In this document: positions 15,785-23,974 of the stretch, piece after piece
Layout of the letters: every line of letters begins with the position of its first letter
How positions within the stretch are numbered: the stretch's first letter is position 1
Assembly: GCA_023404715.1 (NCBI GenBank)
Contig: JAEYAR010000120.1
Location: 1-32,673, forward strand
DNA from: Bacillota bacterium
Lineage (GTDB): Bacteria; Bacillota; Clostridia; Christensenellales; Aristaeellaceae
Direction of reading: 5' to 3'
Length of the DNA: 32,673 bases
Notes under the pieces: generated by a model
What the model saw: only the letters and a program-made list of their open reading frames with translations
Told to the model about the DNA's origin: nothing
Database searches by the model: none
Program-made: the position numbers and the translations under genes

Positions 15785-16579
15785 TTACCGCTCCTTCGAG
15801 GGCAGGGCGCCCATATGCCGTGCGTACATCCGGGTAAAGTAGGAAAGGTTGTTGAACCCAGCCATCTGGGCGCTCTGCGATACGTTGTACTGCCCGGAGG
15901 CGAGGAGGCGGCGCGCCTCCTCGCAGCGCAGGCGGTTGAGGTATTGGATGACGGACATGCCGGTGTATTCGCGAAAGAGCCGGCAAAAGTAGTATTTGCT
16001 CAGCCCGGCGGCTTTGCATACCTGCTCCACGGTGACGGGCTCGCTGAAATTTTCCGTCAGATAGATGAGGCCTTCCCGTATTCGGTCCATACGGCCGGGC
16101 GAGCCCGTCTGGCCGGTTTGGGCGTGATCCCTGGCGAGGGAAACCATGAGCTCCGCGGCCAGGCTTTTGCACAACGCCTTGTAATACGGCCTGCGGGCCT
16201 GCTTCTCCTCCCACAACCTATTTAGGAGGGGAAGGAAGGGGGCGGCGGACAGCTTTTGCTCAAAGACGAGCTGGCCCATGGGCAGGCCCAGCCCCTCGAG
16301 AAAGGAACGCCCCACGATCAGGCAGTCGTACTGGCAGACGCCGTCCTCCGGGTAGGCGGCGTGCATCCGGTTGGAATTGACGACGATCAGGTCTCCCGCC
16401 TGCACAGGCAGGTGCTCCGCCTCGATGAGCACGCGGCAGCTGCCGGACAGAAAACAGAGCAGCTCGACGTTGTCGTGCCAGTGCGGGATGAAGTCGTTGC
16501 GCATCGGGGATAGCTGGTCTCGGTGAAAGATCAGCGGGAAGTCGTCTTTTAAAAACGCATGGCTTTCATAGCTCGACAA
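15785..16579 (-). CDS. AraC family transcriptional regulator
   Basis: A 264-residue activator. The cupin-like N-terminal sensor (about 25-95) has FIPHWHDNVELLCFLSG and PVQAGDLIVVNSNRMHA. The C-terminal double HTH (about 165-262) has ENFSEPVTVEQVCKAAGLSK, YYFCRLFREYTGMS and NLSYFTRMYARHMGALP. The start is TTG at 16579: GGTGGGG lies five bases before it, and the first ATG would remove part of the cupin. It is divergent from the TIM-barrel/Gfo-Idh operon across about 125 bp containing an 11-bp dyad, so it very likely activates that operon on binding a sugar or polyol. Confidence 0.92.
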   Translation of the reverse strand: MSSYESHAFLKDDFPLIFHRDQLSPMRNDFIPHWHDNVELLCFLSGSCRVLIEAEHLPVQAGDLIVVNSNRMHAAYPEDGVCQYDCLIVGRSFLEGLGLPMGQLVFEQKLSAAPFLPLLNRLWEEKQARRPYYKALCKSLAAELMVSLARDHAQTGQTGSPGRMDRIREGLIYLTENFSEPVTVEQVCKAAGLSKYYFCRLFREYTGMSVIQYLNRLRCEEARRLLASGQYNVSQSAQMAGFNNLSYFTRMYARHMGALPSKER

Positions 16580-16606
16580 GTGAACCCCACCTATGCATCA
16601 TTGATA

Positions 16607-16645
16607 AAAGCAGGATTGTGTCAAAATAGGGCAGAATCCTGCTTT
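16607..16645. promoter_or_regulatory. 11-bp dyad, probable AraC-regulator operator
   Basis: AAAGCAGGATT (16607-16617) and AATCCTGCTTT (16635-16645) form a perfect inverted repeat with 17-base spacing between the divergent regulator and its operon. The right arm abuts the weak -35 region of the rightward promoter, the place expected for an activator site. Confidence 0.65.
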
Positions 16646-16665
16646 ATTCTCGCTCATGAGTACTA

Positions 16666-16671
16666 TATAAT
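16666..16671 (+). promoter_or_regulatory. -10 element of the sugar operon, no good -35
   Basis: TATAAT with only TTTATT at the -35 position, suggesting activator dependence. Its predicted transcript start (near 16678) lies too close to the ATG at 16684 for a ribosome site, which supports the downstream GTG start. Confidence 0.65.
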
Positions 16672-16704
16672 AGGGGCATCTAAATGTCAAGGGAGGCCGT
16701 ATCA

Positions 16705-17550
16705 GTGAAAAGTTTTCCGATCGGCGTGCTGCTCGACTCGTTCCGGCAGAGCGCATTGCAGGCGCTCGAAAGCGCAAAGCGGGCGGGGGCTCAAGGCGTT
16801 CAGGTGTTTGCGACCAAGGGAGATATGGCGCCGGAAAACCTGAGCGCGCAGATGCGCAGGGAGTTCCTTAGGCGCGTGAAGGACCAGGGGCTGATCATCT
16901 CCGCCCTGTGCGGCGATTTGGGGCATGGTTTCGGCACGCCGGAGCTCAACCCCGAGCTGATCGAGAAGTCCAAACGCATCCTCGACCTGGCGAAGGATCT
17001 GGAGACCGACGTGGTGACCACTCATATCGGCGTCGTGCCGGAGGACCCGGCCCATCCGCGTTACCGGATCATGCAGGACGCCTGCGGGCAGCTTGCCGCG
17101 TACGCGGACAGCGTACAAGCCCATTTTGCCATCGAGACGGGGCCGGAGACGTCCCTGACGCTTAAAGGCTTTTTGGATGGGCTGCACTCTACCGGCGTGG
17201 CGGTGAACCTGGACCCCGCCAACCTGGTGATGGTCACGGGGGACGACCCCGTGCAGGCGGTCTATCGATTGAAGGATTACATCGTCCATACCCACGCCAA
17301 GGATGGGCGCAAGCTGTACGATATGGACCCGGAGATCATCTACGGCGTCGTGCCAGGCGACGGCGTCGTGACCGCGCCCGCGTTTATCGAGCTGCCCCTG
17401 GGCGAGGGCGACGTGGACTTTACCGGCTGGCTCGGCGCGCTAGAGGCCATCGGGTATCAGGGCTTCCTCACCATCGAGCGCGAGGTGGGGGACGACCCCG
17501 CGAGGGACATCGCCATGGCCGTCGAATTTTTGAAGGAGCGTATGGGCTGA
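16705..17550 (+). CDS. Sugar phosphate isomerase/epimerase-like TIM barrel protein
   Basis: A 281-residue xylose-isomerase-like (AP endonuclease 2 fold) protein, usually a metal-dependent isomerase, epimerase or dehydratase of sugars and polyols. The likely metal ligands are E144 in FAIETGPE, D170 in VNLDPAN, H197 in HTHAKDG and E258 in LTIERE. I place the start at GTG 16705, eight bases after GGGAGG; the in-frame ATG at 16684 is too near the promoter to have a ribosome site in the mRNA. First gene of a three-gene operon controlled by the divergent AraC regulator. Specific reaction not assignable. Confidence 0.88.
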   Translation: MKSFPIGVLLDSFRQSALQALESAKRAGAQGVQVFATKGDMAPENLSAQMRREFLRRVKDQGLIISALCGDLGHGFGTPELNPELIEKSKRILDLAKDLETDVVTTHIGVVPEDPAHPRYRIMQDACGQLAAYADSVQAHFAIETGPETSLTLKGFLDGLHSTGVAVNLDPANLVMVTGDDPVQAVYRLKDYIVHTHAKDGRKLYDMDPEIIYGVVPGDGVVTAPAFIELPLGEGDVDFTGWLGALEAIGYQGFLTIEREVGDDPARDIAMAVEFLKERMG

Positions 17551-17604
17551 GCGAGAGTCTTGCGTCCCTATTTCTATACGCAAAACGGAGGGAAGAAAAA
17601 ACAT

Positions 17605-18663
17605 ATGGACAAGCTGAAAATCGGCGTCATCGGCACCGGCTCTATCTCTTTGGAGCATCTGCGGGCCTATCAAAAGAACCCGCACGTCGAGCTGTACGCC
17701 CTTTGCGATTTGGACGAAAAGATCCTAAAGGATCGCGCCGAGACGTTCGGCGTGAAGCGCACATTTACCGATTACCGCGAGATGCTCTCGCTCGGCGAGA
17801 TCGACGCGGTGAGCGTGTGCACCTGGAACAGCGCGCACGCGCCCTGCGCGATCGCCGCCCTGAATGCGGGCAAGCACGTGCTATGCGAAAAGCCGATGGC
17901 GCTAAACGCCGGCCAGGCGCGCGAGATGCAGGCCGCGGCCGAAAAGAACGGCAAGCTGCTCATGATCGGGTTCGTACGCCGCTTTGGCAACGACTGCGAC
18001 ATCCTCAAGGACTTTATCGCCCAGGGCGCCTTCGGCGATATCTATTACGCCAAGGCGACCTATCTGCGGCGCAAGGGCAACCCCGGCGGCTGGTTTGGCG
18101 ACAAGTCGCGCTCCGGCGGCGGGCCGCTGATCGACCTGGGCGTGCACGTGATCGACATGACCCGTTACCTGATGGGCAACCCCAAGCCGATATCCGTGTA
18201 CGGGGCGACCTTTCAAAAGCTGTTCGACCGCAGGGACGTGAAGAGCGGCCCCTTCTACCGCTCGGCCAGCGCGACAGATCACGACATCTGCGACGTGGAG
18301 GACCTGGCCAGCGCCATGATCCGCTACGATAACGGCGCGGTGGTCACGGTAGAGGCGAGCTTCTCCCTGAACATCAAGCAGCCGGTGGGGCGTATTGAGC
18401 TATTCGGCACCAAGGCCGGCGCCAAGCTGGAGCCCGATCTGGAGCTGTACACCGAGACGAACGGCTATCTGGCCGATGTGACGCTGCCCATGCCCACTTC
18501 GCTGGACTTTGAAGGATTGTTTGCCAATGAGATCAACCATTTTGTCGATTGCGTACGCCTGGGCATCCCTTGCCGCAACCCCGCGGAGGACGGCGTGACG
18601 CTGATGACCATCCTGGACGCCATCTACGAGTCCGCTCGCACGGGCCATGAAGTGATACTCTAA
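17605..18663 (+). CDS. Gfo/Idh/MocA family oxidoreductase
   Basis: A 352-residue NAD(P)-dependent sugar or polyol dehydrogenase. The Rossmann fold starts with GVIGTGSISLEH (glycines in residues 7-12), CEKPMALN gives the EKP motif (C94-E95-K96-P97), and GGGPLIDLGVHVIDMTRYL provides the family's catalytic-region H181 and D184. The C-terminal beta sheet contains VVTVEASFSLNI and RIELFGTKAGAKLEP. ATG 17605 has GGAGGGA upstream. It lies between two TIM-barrel epimerase genes with 54- and 11-bp gaps, so it is co-transcribed. Together they resemble inositol- or keto-sugar-type catabolic modules. Confidence 0.92.
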   Translation: MDKLKIGVIGTGSISLEHLRAYQKNPHVELYALCDLDEKILKDRAETFGVKRTFTDYREMLSLGEIDAVSVCTWNSAHAPCAIAALNAGKHVLCEKPMALNAGQAREMQAAAEKNGKLLMIGFVRRFGNDCDILKDFIAQGAFGDIYYAKATYLRRKGNPGGWFGDKSRSGGGPLIDLGVHVIDMTRYLMGNPKPISVYGATFQKLFDRRDVKSGPFYRSASATDHDICDVEDLASAMIRYDNGAVVTVEASFSLNIKQPVGRIELFGTKAGAKLEPDLELYTETNGYLADVTLPMPTSLDFEGLFANEINHFVDCVRLGIPCRNPAEDGVTLMTILDAIYESARTGHEVIL

Positions 18664-18674
18664 CAGGAGGGCTT

Positions 18675-19538
18675 ATGAAGATCGGCATATCCAGCTACAG
18701 CTACGAAAGCTACAGGAGCAAGACGGGCGCGGATTGCTTCGACATCGCCAAGATCGCCAAGCAGCAAGGCTTTGACGGCGTTGAATTCCTGCCGTTTGAT
18801 AAGCGTCCGGAGGACGCGACCCTTTTGGATACGGCCAAGGCGCTGCGGGCCCACTGCGAGGCGCTGGGGATCGAAATATGCGCCTATACCGTGAAGGGAG
18901 ATTTCCTGAACGGAATCGGCGTACCCCCGGCGGAGGAGGCGCGGCGGGTGAAGGGCTGCGTGGATATCTGCCGGGCGCTGGGCGCGCGCGTCATGCGGCA
19001 CGACATCGCCTGGAGGCTGCCCGAAGGCGTGCGCTCCTGGCGCGAGGCGATCCCACGCGTCGCGCCAGAAATTCGGGAGGTAGCCGCATACGCCCAAGGG
19101 CTCGGCATACGCACCTGCACGGAGAACCACGGCTATCTGTTCCAGGACGCGGAGCGGGTGGAATCGCTGATCTGCGCGGTGGATCACCCGAACTTCGGTT
19201 GGCTGGTCGACATCGGAAATTTTGCGTGCGTAGACGAGCGGAGCGACCGCGCGGTGGGCATCGCCGCGCCATACGCCTTTCACGTGCACGCGAAGGACTT
19301 CCTCATCAAATCCGGCGACGCGACGGATCCCGGACAGGGATGGTTCCGTTCCCGTGGCGGCAATTACCTGCGGGGCACCGTCGTGGGGCATGGACAGATC
19401 CCCATCCGTCCATGCGTGGATATCCTGAAAAGGGCGGGCTACGACGGCTTTATTTCGCTGGAGTTTGAGGGCATGGAGGACAACCTGGAGGCGACGCAGG
19501 CCGGTCTTTCGTTCCTCAGGCGCATTGTAGCGGGATAA
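18675..19538 (+). CDS. Sugar phosphate isomerase/epimerase-like TIM barrel protein
   Basis: A 287-residue second xylose-isomerase-like protein, clearly different from the first gene of the operon. The probable metal ligands are E150 in TCTENHGY, D179 in WLVDIGNF, H205 in FHVHAKDF and E263 in ISLEFEG. WFRSRGGNYLRGTVVGHGQI (residues about 223-242) before the last strand is the usual substrate loop. The start ATG has GGAGGGC upstream, 11 bp after the dehydrogenase stop. Last gene of the AraC-linked operon, closed by an intrinsic terminator. Such paired barrels flanking a Gfo/Idh enzyme suggest epimerisation via a 3-keto intermediate; this is inference. Confidence 0.9.
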   Translation: MKIGISSYSYESYRSKTGADCFDIAKIAKQQGFDGVEFLPFDKRPEDATLLDTAKALRAHCEALGIEICAYTVKGDFLNGIGVPPAEEARRVKGCVDICRALGARVMRHDIAWRLPEGVRSWREAIPRVAPEIREVAAYAQGLGIRTCTENHGYLFQDAERVESLICAVDHPNFGWLVDIGNFACVDERSDRAVGIAAPYAFHVHAKDFLIKSGDATDPGQGWFRSRGGNYLRGTVVGHGQIPIRPCVDILKRAGYDGFISLEFEGMEDNLEATQAGLSFLRRIVAG

Positions 19539-19555
19539 ATAGCGACCTATCGATG

Positions 19556-19600
19556 AAACGCTGCGTATACCGAAAGCAACGGTTAGCGCAGCGTTTTTAT
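19556..19600 (+). terminator. Intrinsic terminator of the sugar operon
   Basis: Stem AAACGCTGCG/CGCAGCGTTT, with an inner ACCG/CGGT helix, followed by a short T run. The leftward kinase gene ends at its 3' edge. Confidence 0.85.
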
Positions 19601-20511
19601 TATGGACATTGGCGTAAAATCCTCGCCTCGTTCTCCTTTACAAAGCCGTAGAGCCCGGCGGCGGAAGCAGCTAGGGGCTCCTCCCCCTGCTCCATGAAGA
19701 AGGCGGCGAAGAGCAGCTCGATGCATTGCATCACGCAAGGAATCGCGGCGCGCTCCGCTTGCGTCAGGGGGATCAGGGCGTCGTAGCCGCGCAGCGCCTG
19801 ATTCAGCGCGCTAAACCACCGCTCCTCGTGCAGGCGATTTGGGCTTCCCTCCAGCAGCAGGCCCAGCATGAAGTAGCACAGATCGAAGATCCGGATATTT
19901 CGCTGGCTGAGGTCGAAGTCGATATAGCCGGAGAATTCTCCCCGGTCGAAGAGAAAATTGCCCAAATGCACGTCGCGATGGATGAGCTGGCGGGGGAGCG
20001 CGGCATCGTAGCCCTCCAGCCGCGAGACGGCGTCTGAGAGCGCGTCCGGAGGCACAGCGCGGCAGGGATGCCGCTCGAAGGAGGCGGCAACCCAGCCCTT
20101 CATCTCCGCGAGCAAGCTGTTATCCCAGCAGGCGATATCCTTTTCGCACGCCTGAAAGGCGAGATGCAGGCGCGCGAGAATGCCGCCCATGGCGTAAAAC
20201 CAGCCGTCCGGGCACTGCGCGGCGCGGACGACCGGACAGCCGGACAGCCGGGAGGTGAGCAGAAAATAGGCGCCCCCGTGCTCAAGGTAGTCGCCCCCGC
20301 CGGCCGGCGGAATGATCTCGGGCACAGGGATGCCGCAGCGGCGGAGCGCCTTCATGAACTGCACGTTTCGCTCGAGCGCGGGCAGTTGATCGTATCCCTT
20401 GAGGATGCAGCTGGGCCCTACCGCCCAGGCGGAGGGGTAAATCGGACGCGTCTCGCCGTAGGCGGGCCAGCGCCTCAATACATCCCCGACCGTTTTTTCA
20501 TCGAATCGCAT
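19600..20511 (-). CDS. Phosphotransferase (aminoglycoside phosphotransferase/choline kinase fold)
   Basis: A 303-residue APH-superfamily kinase. The catalytic loop is LIHRDVHLGNFLFD (H178, D180 base, N185), followed by the metal-binding YIDFDLS (D198, D200). The N-terminal lobe has SAWAVGPSCILKGYD and the lysine-containing strand typical of these enzymes. C-terminal helices (about 230-300) form the acceptor pocket. Members phosphorylate hydroxyls of small molecules (homoserine, choline, sugars, antibiotics), and nothing here points to antibiotic resistance. I cut the open frame at ATG 20511, where AAGGGAGG lies upstream. Divergent from the MATE transporter gene, with which it might share a substrate. 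Confidence 0.85.
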   Translation of the reverse strand: MRFDEKTVGDVLRRWPAYGETRPIYPSAWAVGPSCILKGYDQLPALERNVQFMKALRRCGIPVPEIIPPAGGGDYLEHGGAYFLLTSRLSGCPVVRAAQCPDGWFYAMGGILARLHLAFQACEKDIACWDNSLLAEMKGWVAASFERHPCRAVPPDALSDAVSRLEGYDAALPRQLIHRDVHLGNFLFDRGEFSGYIDFDLSQRNIRIFDLCYFMLGLLLEGSPNRLHEERWFSALNQALRGYDALIPLTQAERAAIPCVMQCIELLFAAFFMEQGEEPLAASAAGLYGFVKENEARILRQCP

Positions 20512-20523
20512 ATGAAACCTCCC

Positions 20524-20552
20524 TTGCCGAATGGCCTTGCTTATGGTATGCT
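20524..20552 (+). promoter_or_regulatory. Probable promoter of the MATE gene
   Basis: TTGCCG (20524-20529), 17-bp spacer, TATGCT (20547-20552) preceded by TGG (extended -10). This gives a leader of roughly 100 nt overlapping the divergent kinase leader. Confidence 0.5.
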
Positions 20553-20659
20553 GGATCAGGTGCGCCCGTATGAGGCGGTACGCATATTCTACCACAATTA
20601 AGCAGCGCCGGGCGCTCAAACTCGCTTCTAAAATAAACTTGAACGGCAAGGAAAAGGCA

Positions 20660-22000
20660 ATGAAACAGGATTTGACGACGGGCAGCGTGACCGGGGCGAT
20701 GCTGCGCTTTGCGCTGCCCATGATTCTAGGCAACCTCCTCCAGCAGATGTACAATATCGCCGACACGGTGATCGTGGGACAGTTCCTGGGCGCGAACGCG
20801 CTGGCGGCCGTGGGCTCGGCGTATACGCTGATGACGTTTCTGACGTCGATCCTGCTGGGGCTTTGCCTAGGCAGCGGCGTTTTTTTCTCGCTTTGCTACG
20901 GCGCGCGCGATACAGAGCGGTTAAAGCGCGGTGTCTTCGTCTCCTTTGTGCTGATCGGCCTGGCCGCGGCTGTGATCAACGCGGCGGTATGGCTGTTGAC
21001 CGACCCGATTCTGCGCGCGCTTCGCATCCCGGACGAGGTCTATGCCCTGATGCGCGGCTACCTACGCGTGATCTTCGTAGGCATCGGCGCGACGTTCCTG
21101 TACAACTTTTTTGCTTCCCTACTGCGCGCGGTGGGCAATTCGGTGGCGCCGCTTGCCTTTCTCGCTATTTCCGCGCTGCTCAACATCGCGCTCGACCTGC
21201 TATTCGTGCTGCGCTTTCATTGGGGTGTCGAGGGAGCGGCGTGGGCGACCGTCCTCGCGCAGGGGGTTGCGGGCGGCGGCATTTTGCTTTACAGTTTGAT
21301 GAAGGCGCCCATGCTGCGCATCGCCCGCCGCCATATGCGCATGGATCGGGCCATTCTTCGGGAAATATCCCGGCTATCCGTGCTGACCTGCATTCAACAG
21401 TCGGTGATGAACTTCGGCATTCTCATGGTGCAGGGGCTGGTCAACAGCTTTGGCCCGGCTGTCATGGCTGCATTTGCGGCCGCGGTCAAGATCGATTCGT
21501 TCGCCTACATGCCGGTGCAGGATTTTGGCAATGCGTTCTCTACGTTCATCGCGCAAAACTACGGGGCGGGAAAGACGGAGCGCATTCGAAGAGGCATCCG
21601 CAGCGCGGTGAAGACGACGGCAGTATTCTGCCTGCTGCTCACGGCTTTCGTCTGTGCGTTCGCAATGCCGCTGATGCGGATCTTTGTGCCGGCACACGAG
21701 ACGGAAATTCTATCGATCGGCGTGGGGTATCTGCGCATCGAGGGCGCGTTTTATATCGGTATCGGCTTTCTGTTCCTGCTCTACGGGCTTTACCGCGCGG
21801 TGCAGCGGCCGGGCATGTCGGTCGTGCTGACGGTGATCTCGCTGGGCACGCGCGTGGCGCTGGCGTACGCGCTTTCCGCCATCCCGGCGGTGGGCGTGCT
21901 GGGCATCTGGGCGGCGGTGCCGATCGGGTGGTTCCTGGCAGACGCAGTGGGCTTCGCGTATTACGCGCGCACCCTTACAAAACGCGCAGGGCGCCGATGA
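20660..22000 (+). CDS. MATE family multidrug/metabolite efflux transporter
   Basis: A 446-residue inner-membrane antiporter with about 12 transmembrane helices. The family signatures are visible at the start, MLRFALPMILGNLLQQMYN followed by ADTVIVGQFLG, and in the second half GLVNSFGPAVMAAFAAAVKI plus SFAYMPVQDFGNAFSTFIAQ. It belongs to the NorM/DinF-like branch common in Clostridia, exporting cationic drugs or metabolites with Na+ or H+. ATG 20660 is chosen because an AAGGAAAAGG site precedes it; the upstream extension has no such site. No regulator is adjacent. Confidence 0.95.
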   Translation: MKQDLTTGSVTGAMLRFALPMILGNLLQQMYNIADTVIVGQFLGANALAAVGSAYTLMTFLTSILLGLCLGSGVFFSLCYGARDTERLKRGVFVSFVLIGLAAAVINAAVWLLTDPILRALRIPDEVYALMRGYLRVIFVGIGATFLYNFFASLLRAVGNSVAPLAFLAISALLNIALDLLFVLRFHWGVEGAAWATVLAQGVAGGGILLYSLMKAPMLRIARRHMRMDRAILREISRLSVLTCIQQSVMNFGILMVQGLVNSFGPAVMAAFAAAVKIDSFAYMPVQDFGNAFSTFIAQNYGAGKTERIRRGIRSAVKTTAVFCLLLTAFVCAFAMPLMRIFVPAHETEILSIGVGYLRIEGAFYIGIGFLFLLYGLYRAVQRPGMSVVLTVISLGTRVALAYALSAIPAVGVLGIWAAVPIGWFLADAVGFAYYARTLTKRAGRR

Positions 22001-22006
22001 AAAGAC

Positions 22007-22035
22007 TGGACAAGCGCCCGCGGCGGAGATAAAAT
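22007..22035 (+). promoter_or_regulatory. Promoter of the yqeY-azlCD operon
   Basis: TGGACA (22007-22012), 17-bp spacer, TAAAAT (22030-22035), just after the MATE stop codon and 43 bp before the yqeY start. Confidence 0.7.
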
Positions 22036-22078
22036 AAAAAAGCAAGCGGTAAAGTAGATAAAACGAGGAGGAATTCCG

Positions 22079-22525
22079 ATGTCCAAAATGGATCAGGTGC
22101 GCGCCGCGATGATGGAGGCGCTCAAAGCCAAGGATAAGCCGCGCAAGGACGCGCTTTCGCTGCTGCTCTCGGCCCTCAAGGCGAAGTACATCGACAAGCG
22201 CGCCGACCTGACGGAAGAGGAAGAGAACGCCATCATCCTGAGGGAGATCAAGCAGGCGCAGGAGACGCTGGACACGGCGCCCGCAGGCCGCGCGGACATT
22301 GCGGACGAGGCGAAATACCGCATTGCGGTATACGGAGAGTTCGCGCCGCGGCAAATGGACGAGGACGAGATCCGCGCGGTCATCCGCGAGGTGCTTTCGG
22401 GCATGGGTCTGGATAAGCCGGCGGCGAGGGATAAGGGCGCGATCATGAAAAACCTCATGCCCCGAGTGAAGGGCAAGGCCGACGGCGCTCTGGTCAACCG
22501 ATTGGTGGGCGAGCTGTTTGCGTAA
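22079..22525 (+). CDS. GatB/YqeY domain-containing protein
   Basis: A 148-residue YqeY-type protein. The N-terminal helices (MDQVRAAMMEALKAKDKPRK, DALSLLLSALKAKYIDKRAD) and the C-terminal helical GatB-like tail (RDKGAIMKNLMPRVKGKADG, ALVNRLVGELF) cover the whole family length. The tail resembles the tRNA-binding domain of the GatB amidotransferase subunit; YqeY proteins may interact with tRNA, but their function is not established. The start has GAGGAGG upstream. Its last eight bases overlap the azlC start, so the two genes should be translationally coupled. Confidence 0.93.
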   Translation: MSKMDQVRAAMMEALKAKDKPRKDALSLLLSALKAKYIDKRADLTEEEENAIILREIKQAQETLDTAPAGRADIADEAKYRIAVYGEFAPRQMDEDEIRAVIREVLSGMGLDKPAARDKGAIMKNLMPRVKGKADGALVNRLVGELFA

Positions 22526-23219
22526 AGCTTCGTTTTATCGCGGTTTGCAGGGCGGCGTCCCCATCGCGCTGGGATACCTGTCCGTTTCGTTTGCATTCGG
22601 CATCCAGGCGGCGGGGGGCGGGCTGACGCTGTTTCAGTCGGTCTTCATCTCCATGACCAACCTGACCTCGGCAGGGCAGTTCGCGGGGCTATCCCTGATG
22701 CTGGCCTCCGCCCCGCTGTACGAGATGGCGCTCACGCAGCTGATCATCAACCTGCGCTATGCGCTGATGTCCCTCTCGCTCTCGCAGAAGCTGGACGGCA
22801 GCATGACGACGCTGTGGCGCGTGCTGCTTTCGTTTGGCAATACGGACGAAATCTTCGCGGTCGCCAGCAGTCAGCCGGGCAAGGTGGGGCGGGACTACCT
22901 GCTCGGCCTCGTCTGCCTGCCCTATTTCGGCTGGGCGGGCGGCACGCTGCTGGGGGCGGCGGCGGGCACGCTGCTGCCCCAGATGCTGACGCAGGCGCTG
23001 GGCATCGCGATTTACGGCATGTTCCTGGCCATCATCCTGCCCCCAGCGCGGGCGCATAAGAGCGTGCGCCTGGTGGTGCTGGCGGCGGCTATCATCAGCT
23101 GCGCGCTGCGCTACGTGCCGGCACTGCGCTTTATCTCCAGCGGGTTTGCGATCATCGTCTGCGCGGTGGCGGCGGCGGCGCTGGGCGCGATCCTTTTTCC
23201 GATCCGGGAGGCCGAGTAG
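22518..23219 (+). CDS. azlC: AzlC family branched-chain amino acid exporter, large subunit
   Basis: A 233-residue membrane protein with about six to eight hydrophobic helices. The AzlC pattern is clear: GGVPIALGYLSVSFAFGIQA, SVFISMTNLTSAGQFAGLSL, then LTQLIINLRYALMSLSLSQK, and the NTDEIFAVA segment. With AzlD it exports branched-chain amino acids. The start is a TTG at 22518 inside the end of yqeY (eight-base overlap) with a weak GGGCGAG site; no ATG is available near the expected N-terminus. The gene ends directly at the azlD ATG. Confidence 0.92.
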   Translation: MRKASFYRGLQGGVPIALGYLSVSFAFGIQAAGGGLTLFQSVFISMTNLTSAGQFAGLSLMLASAPLYEMALTQLIINLRYALMSLSLSQKLDGSMTTLWRVLLSFGNTDEIFAVASSQPGKVGRDYLLGLVCLPYFGWAGGTLLGAAAGTLLPQMLTQALGIAIYGMFLAIILPPARAHKSVRLVVLAAAIISCALRYVPALRFISSGFAIIVCAVAAAALGAILFPIREAE

Positions 23220-23537
23220 ATGGACGCAAAGACGTATTGCCTCTATGTGGCGGTGATGGCCGGGGTGACCTACCTGATCCGCATGATTCCGCTCGCGCTC
23301 TTTCAGCGCAAGCTGCACAACCGCTTTATCCAGTCCTTTTTGTTTTACGTGCCCTACGCGGTGCTCGGCGCCATGACGTTCCCGGATATCCTGTATTCGA
23401 CCGGGGAGCACCTATCGGCCATCGCCGGTACGGCGGTCGCCTTATTCATGGCCTGGCGCGGGCGCTCGATGGTGCTCGTCGCGCTGGGCGCCTGCGCGGC
23501 GGCGTTCGCAGCGCAGGGGCTTTTTATGTTATTTTGA
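23220..23537 (+). CDS. azlD: AzlD family branched-chain amino acid exporter, small subunit
   Basis: A 105-residue membrane protein with three to four helices and the AzlD motif TYLIRMIPLALFQRKLHNRF, followed by LFYVPYAVLGAMTFPDILYS and a hydrophobic C-terminus. It forms the two-component exporter with AzlC. Its ATG follows the azlC TAG with no gap, indicating translational coupling and a stoichiometric complex. A VOC gene begins 17 bp after its stop and could belong to the same transcript. Confidence 0.93.
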   Translation: MDAKTYCLYVAVMAGVTYLIRMIPLALFQRKLHNRFIQSFLFYVPYAVLGAMTFPDILYSTGEHLSAIAGTAVALFMAWRGRSMVLVALGACAAAFAAQGLFMLF

Positions 23538-23554
23538 GGTTGGGAGGCACAAGG

Positions 23555-23941
23555 ATGGACATCAAACAGAACATTACAGGGCTTGACCACGTCGGATTGC
23601 CGACGGACGACATCGAGCGGACGATCGCTTTTTACGCCTACCTGGGCTTTGAGGTGGCGCACCGGGCGGATAACGCGGGCGAGCAGGTCGCCTTTCTGAG
23701 CAAGGACGGCTTCGTGATCGAGACGTATCAGAACGGACAGGCGGCCCGGCGTGCGGGCGCGGTTGACCACATCGCCCTATCCGTTCGAGATATCGACGCG
23801 GCATACGAAGCGTGCAGGGCGCAGAGATTGCCGATGGCGCAGGCGGAGATCCGCTTTTTGCCCTTCTGGGAGCGCGGCGTGCGCTTCTTCATCCTGGAGG
23901 GACCGAACGGAGAAAAGGTAGAACTCATTCAAAAACTGTAG
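23555..23941 (+). CDS. VOC family protein (glyoxalase/methylmalonyl-CoA-epimerase-like)
   Basis: A 128-residue vicinal-oxygen-chelate protein with two beta-alpha-beta-beta-beta modules. The four metal ligands fall at family positions: H12 (GLDHVGLP), E56 (FVIETYQ), H72 (VDHIALSV) and E123 (EKVELIQ). A complete ligand set suggests an active enzyme, such as a lactoylglutathione lyase-like or epimerase-type activity; the substrate is not predictable. ATG 23555 has GGGAGG upstream. It probably rides on the azlCD transcript and is followed 33 bp later by another VOC gene of a different subgroup. Confidence 0.9.
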   Translation: MDIKQNITGLDHVGLPTDDIERTIAFYAYLGFEVAHRADNAGEQVAFLSKDGFVIETYQNGQAARRAGAVDHIALSVRDIDAAYEACRAQRLPMAQAEIRFLPFWERGVRFFILEGPNGEKVELIQKL

Positions 23942-23974
23942 CAATAGATCCTGATGATCGATGGAGGACACAAC

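Noticed and set aside
19600..20511. Aminoglycoside resistance gene
   Set aside because: Only general APH-fold kinase motifs are visible; nothing specific to antibiotic-modifying members, and no mobile context.
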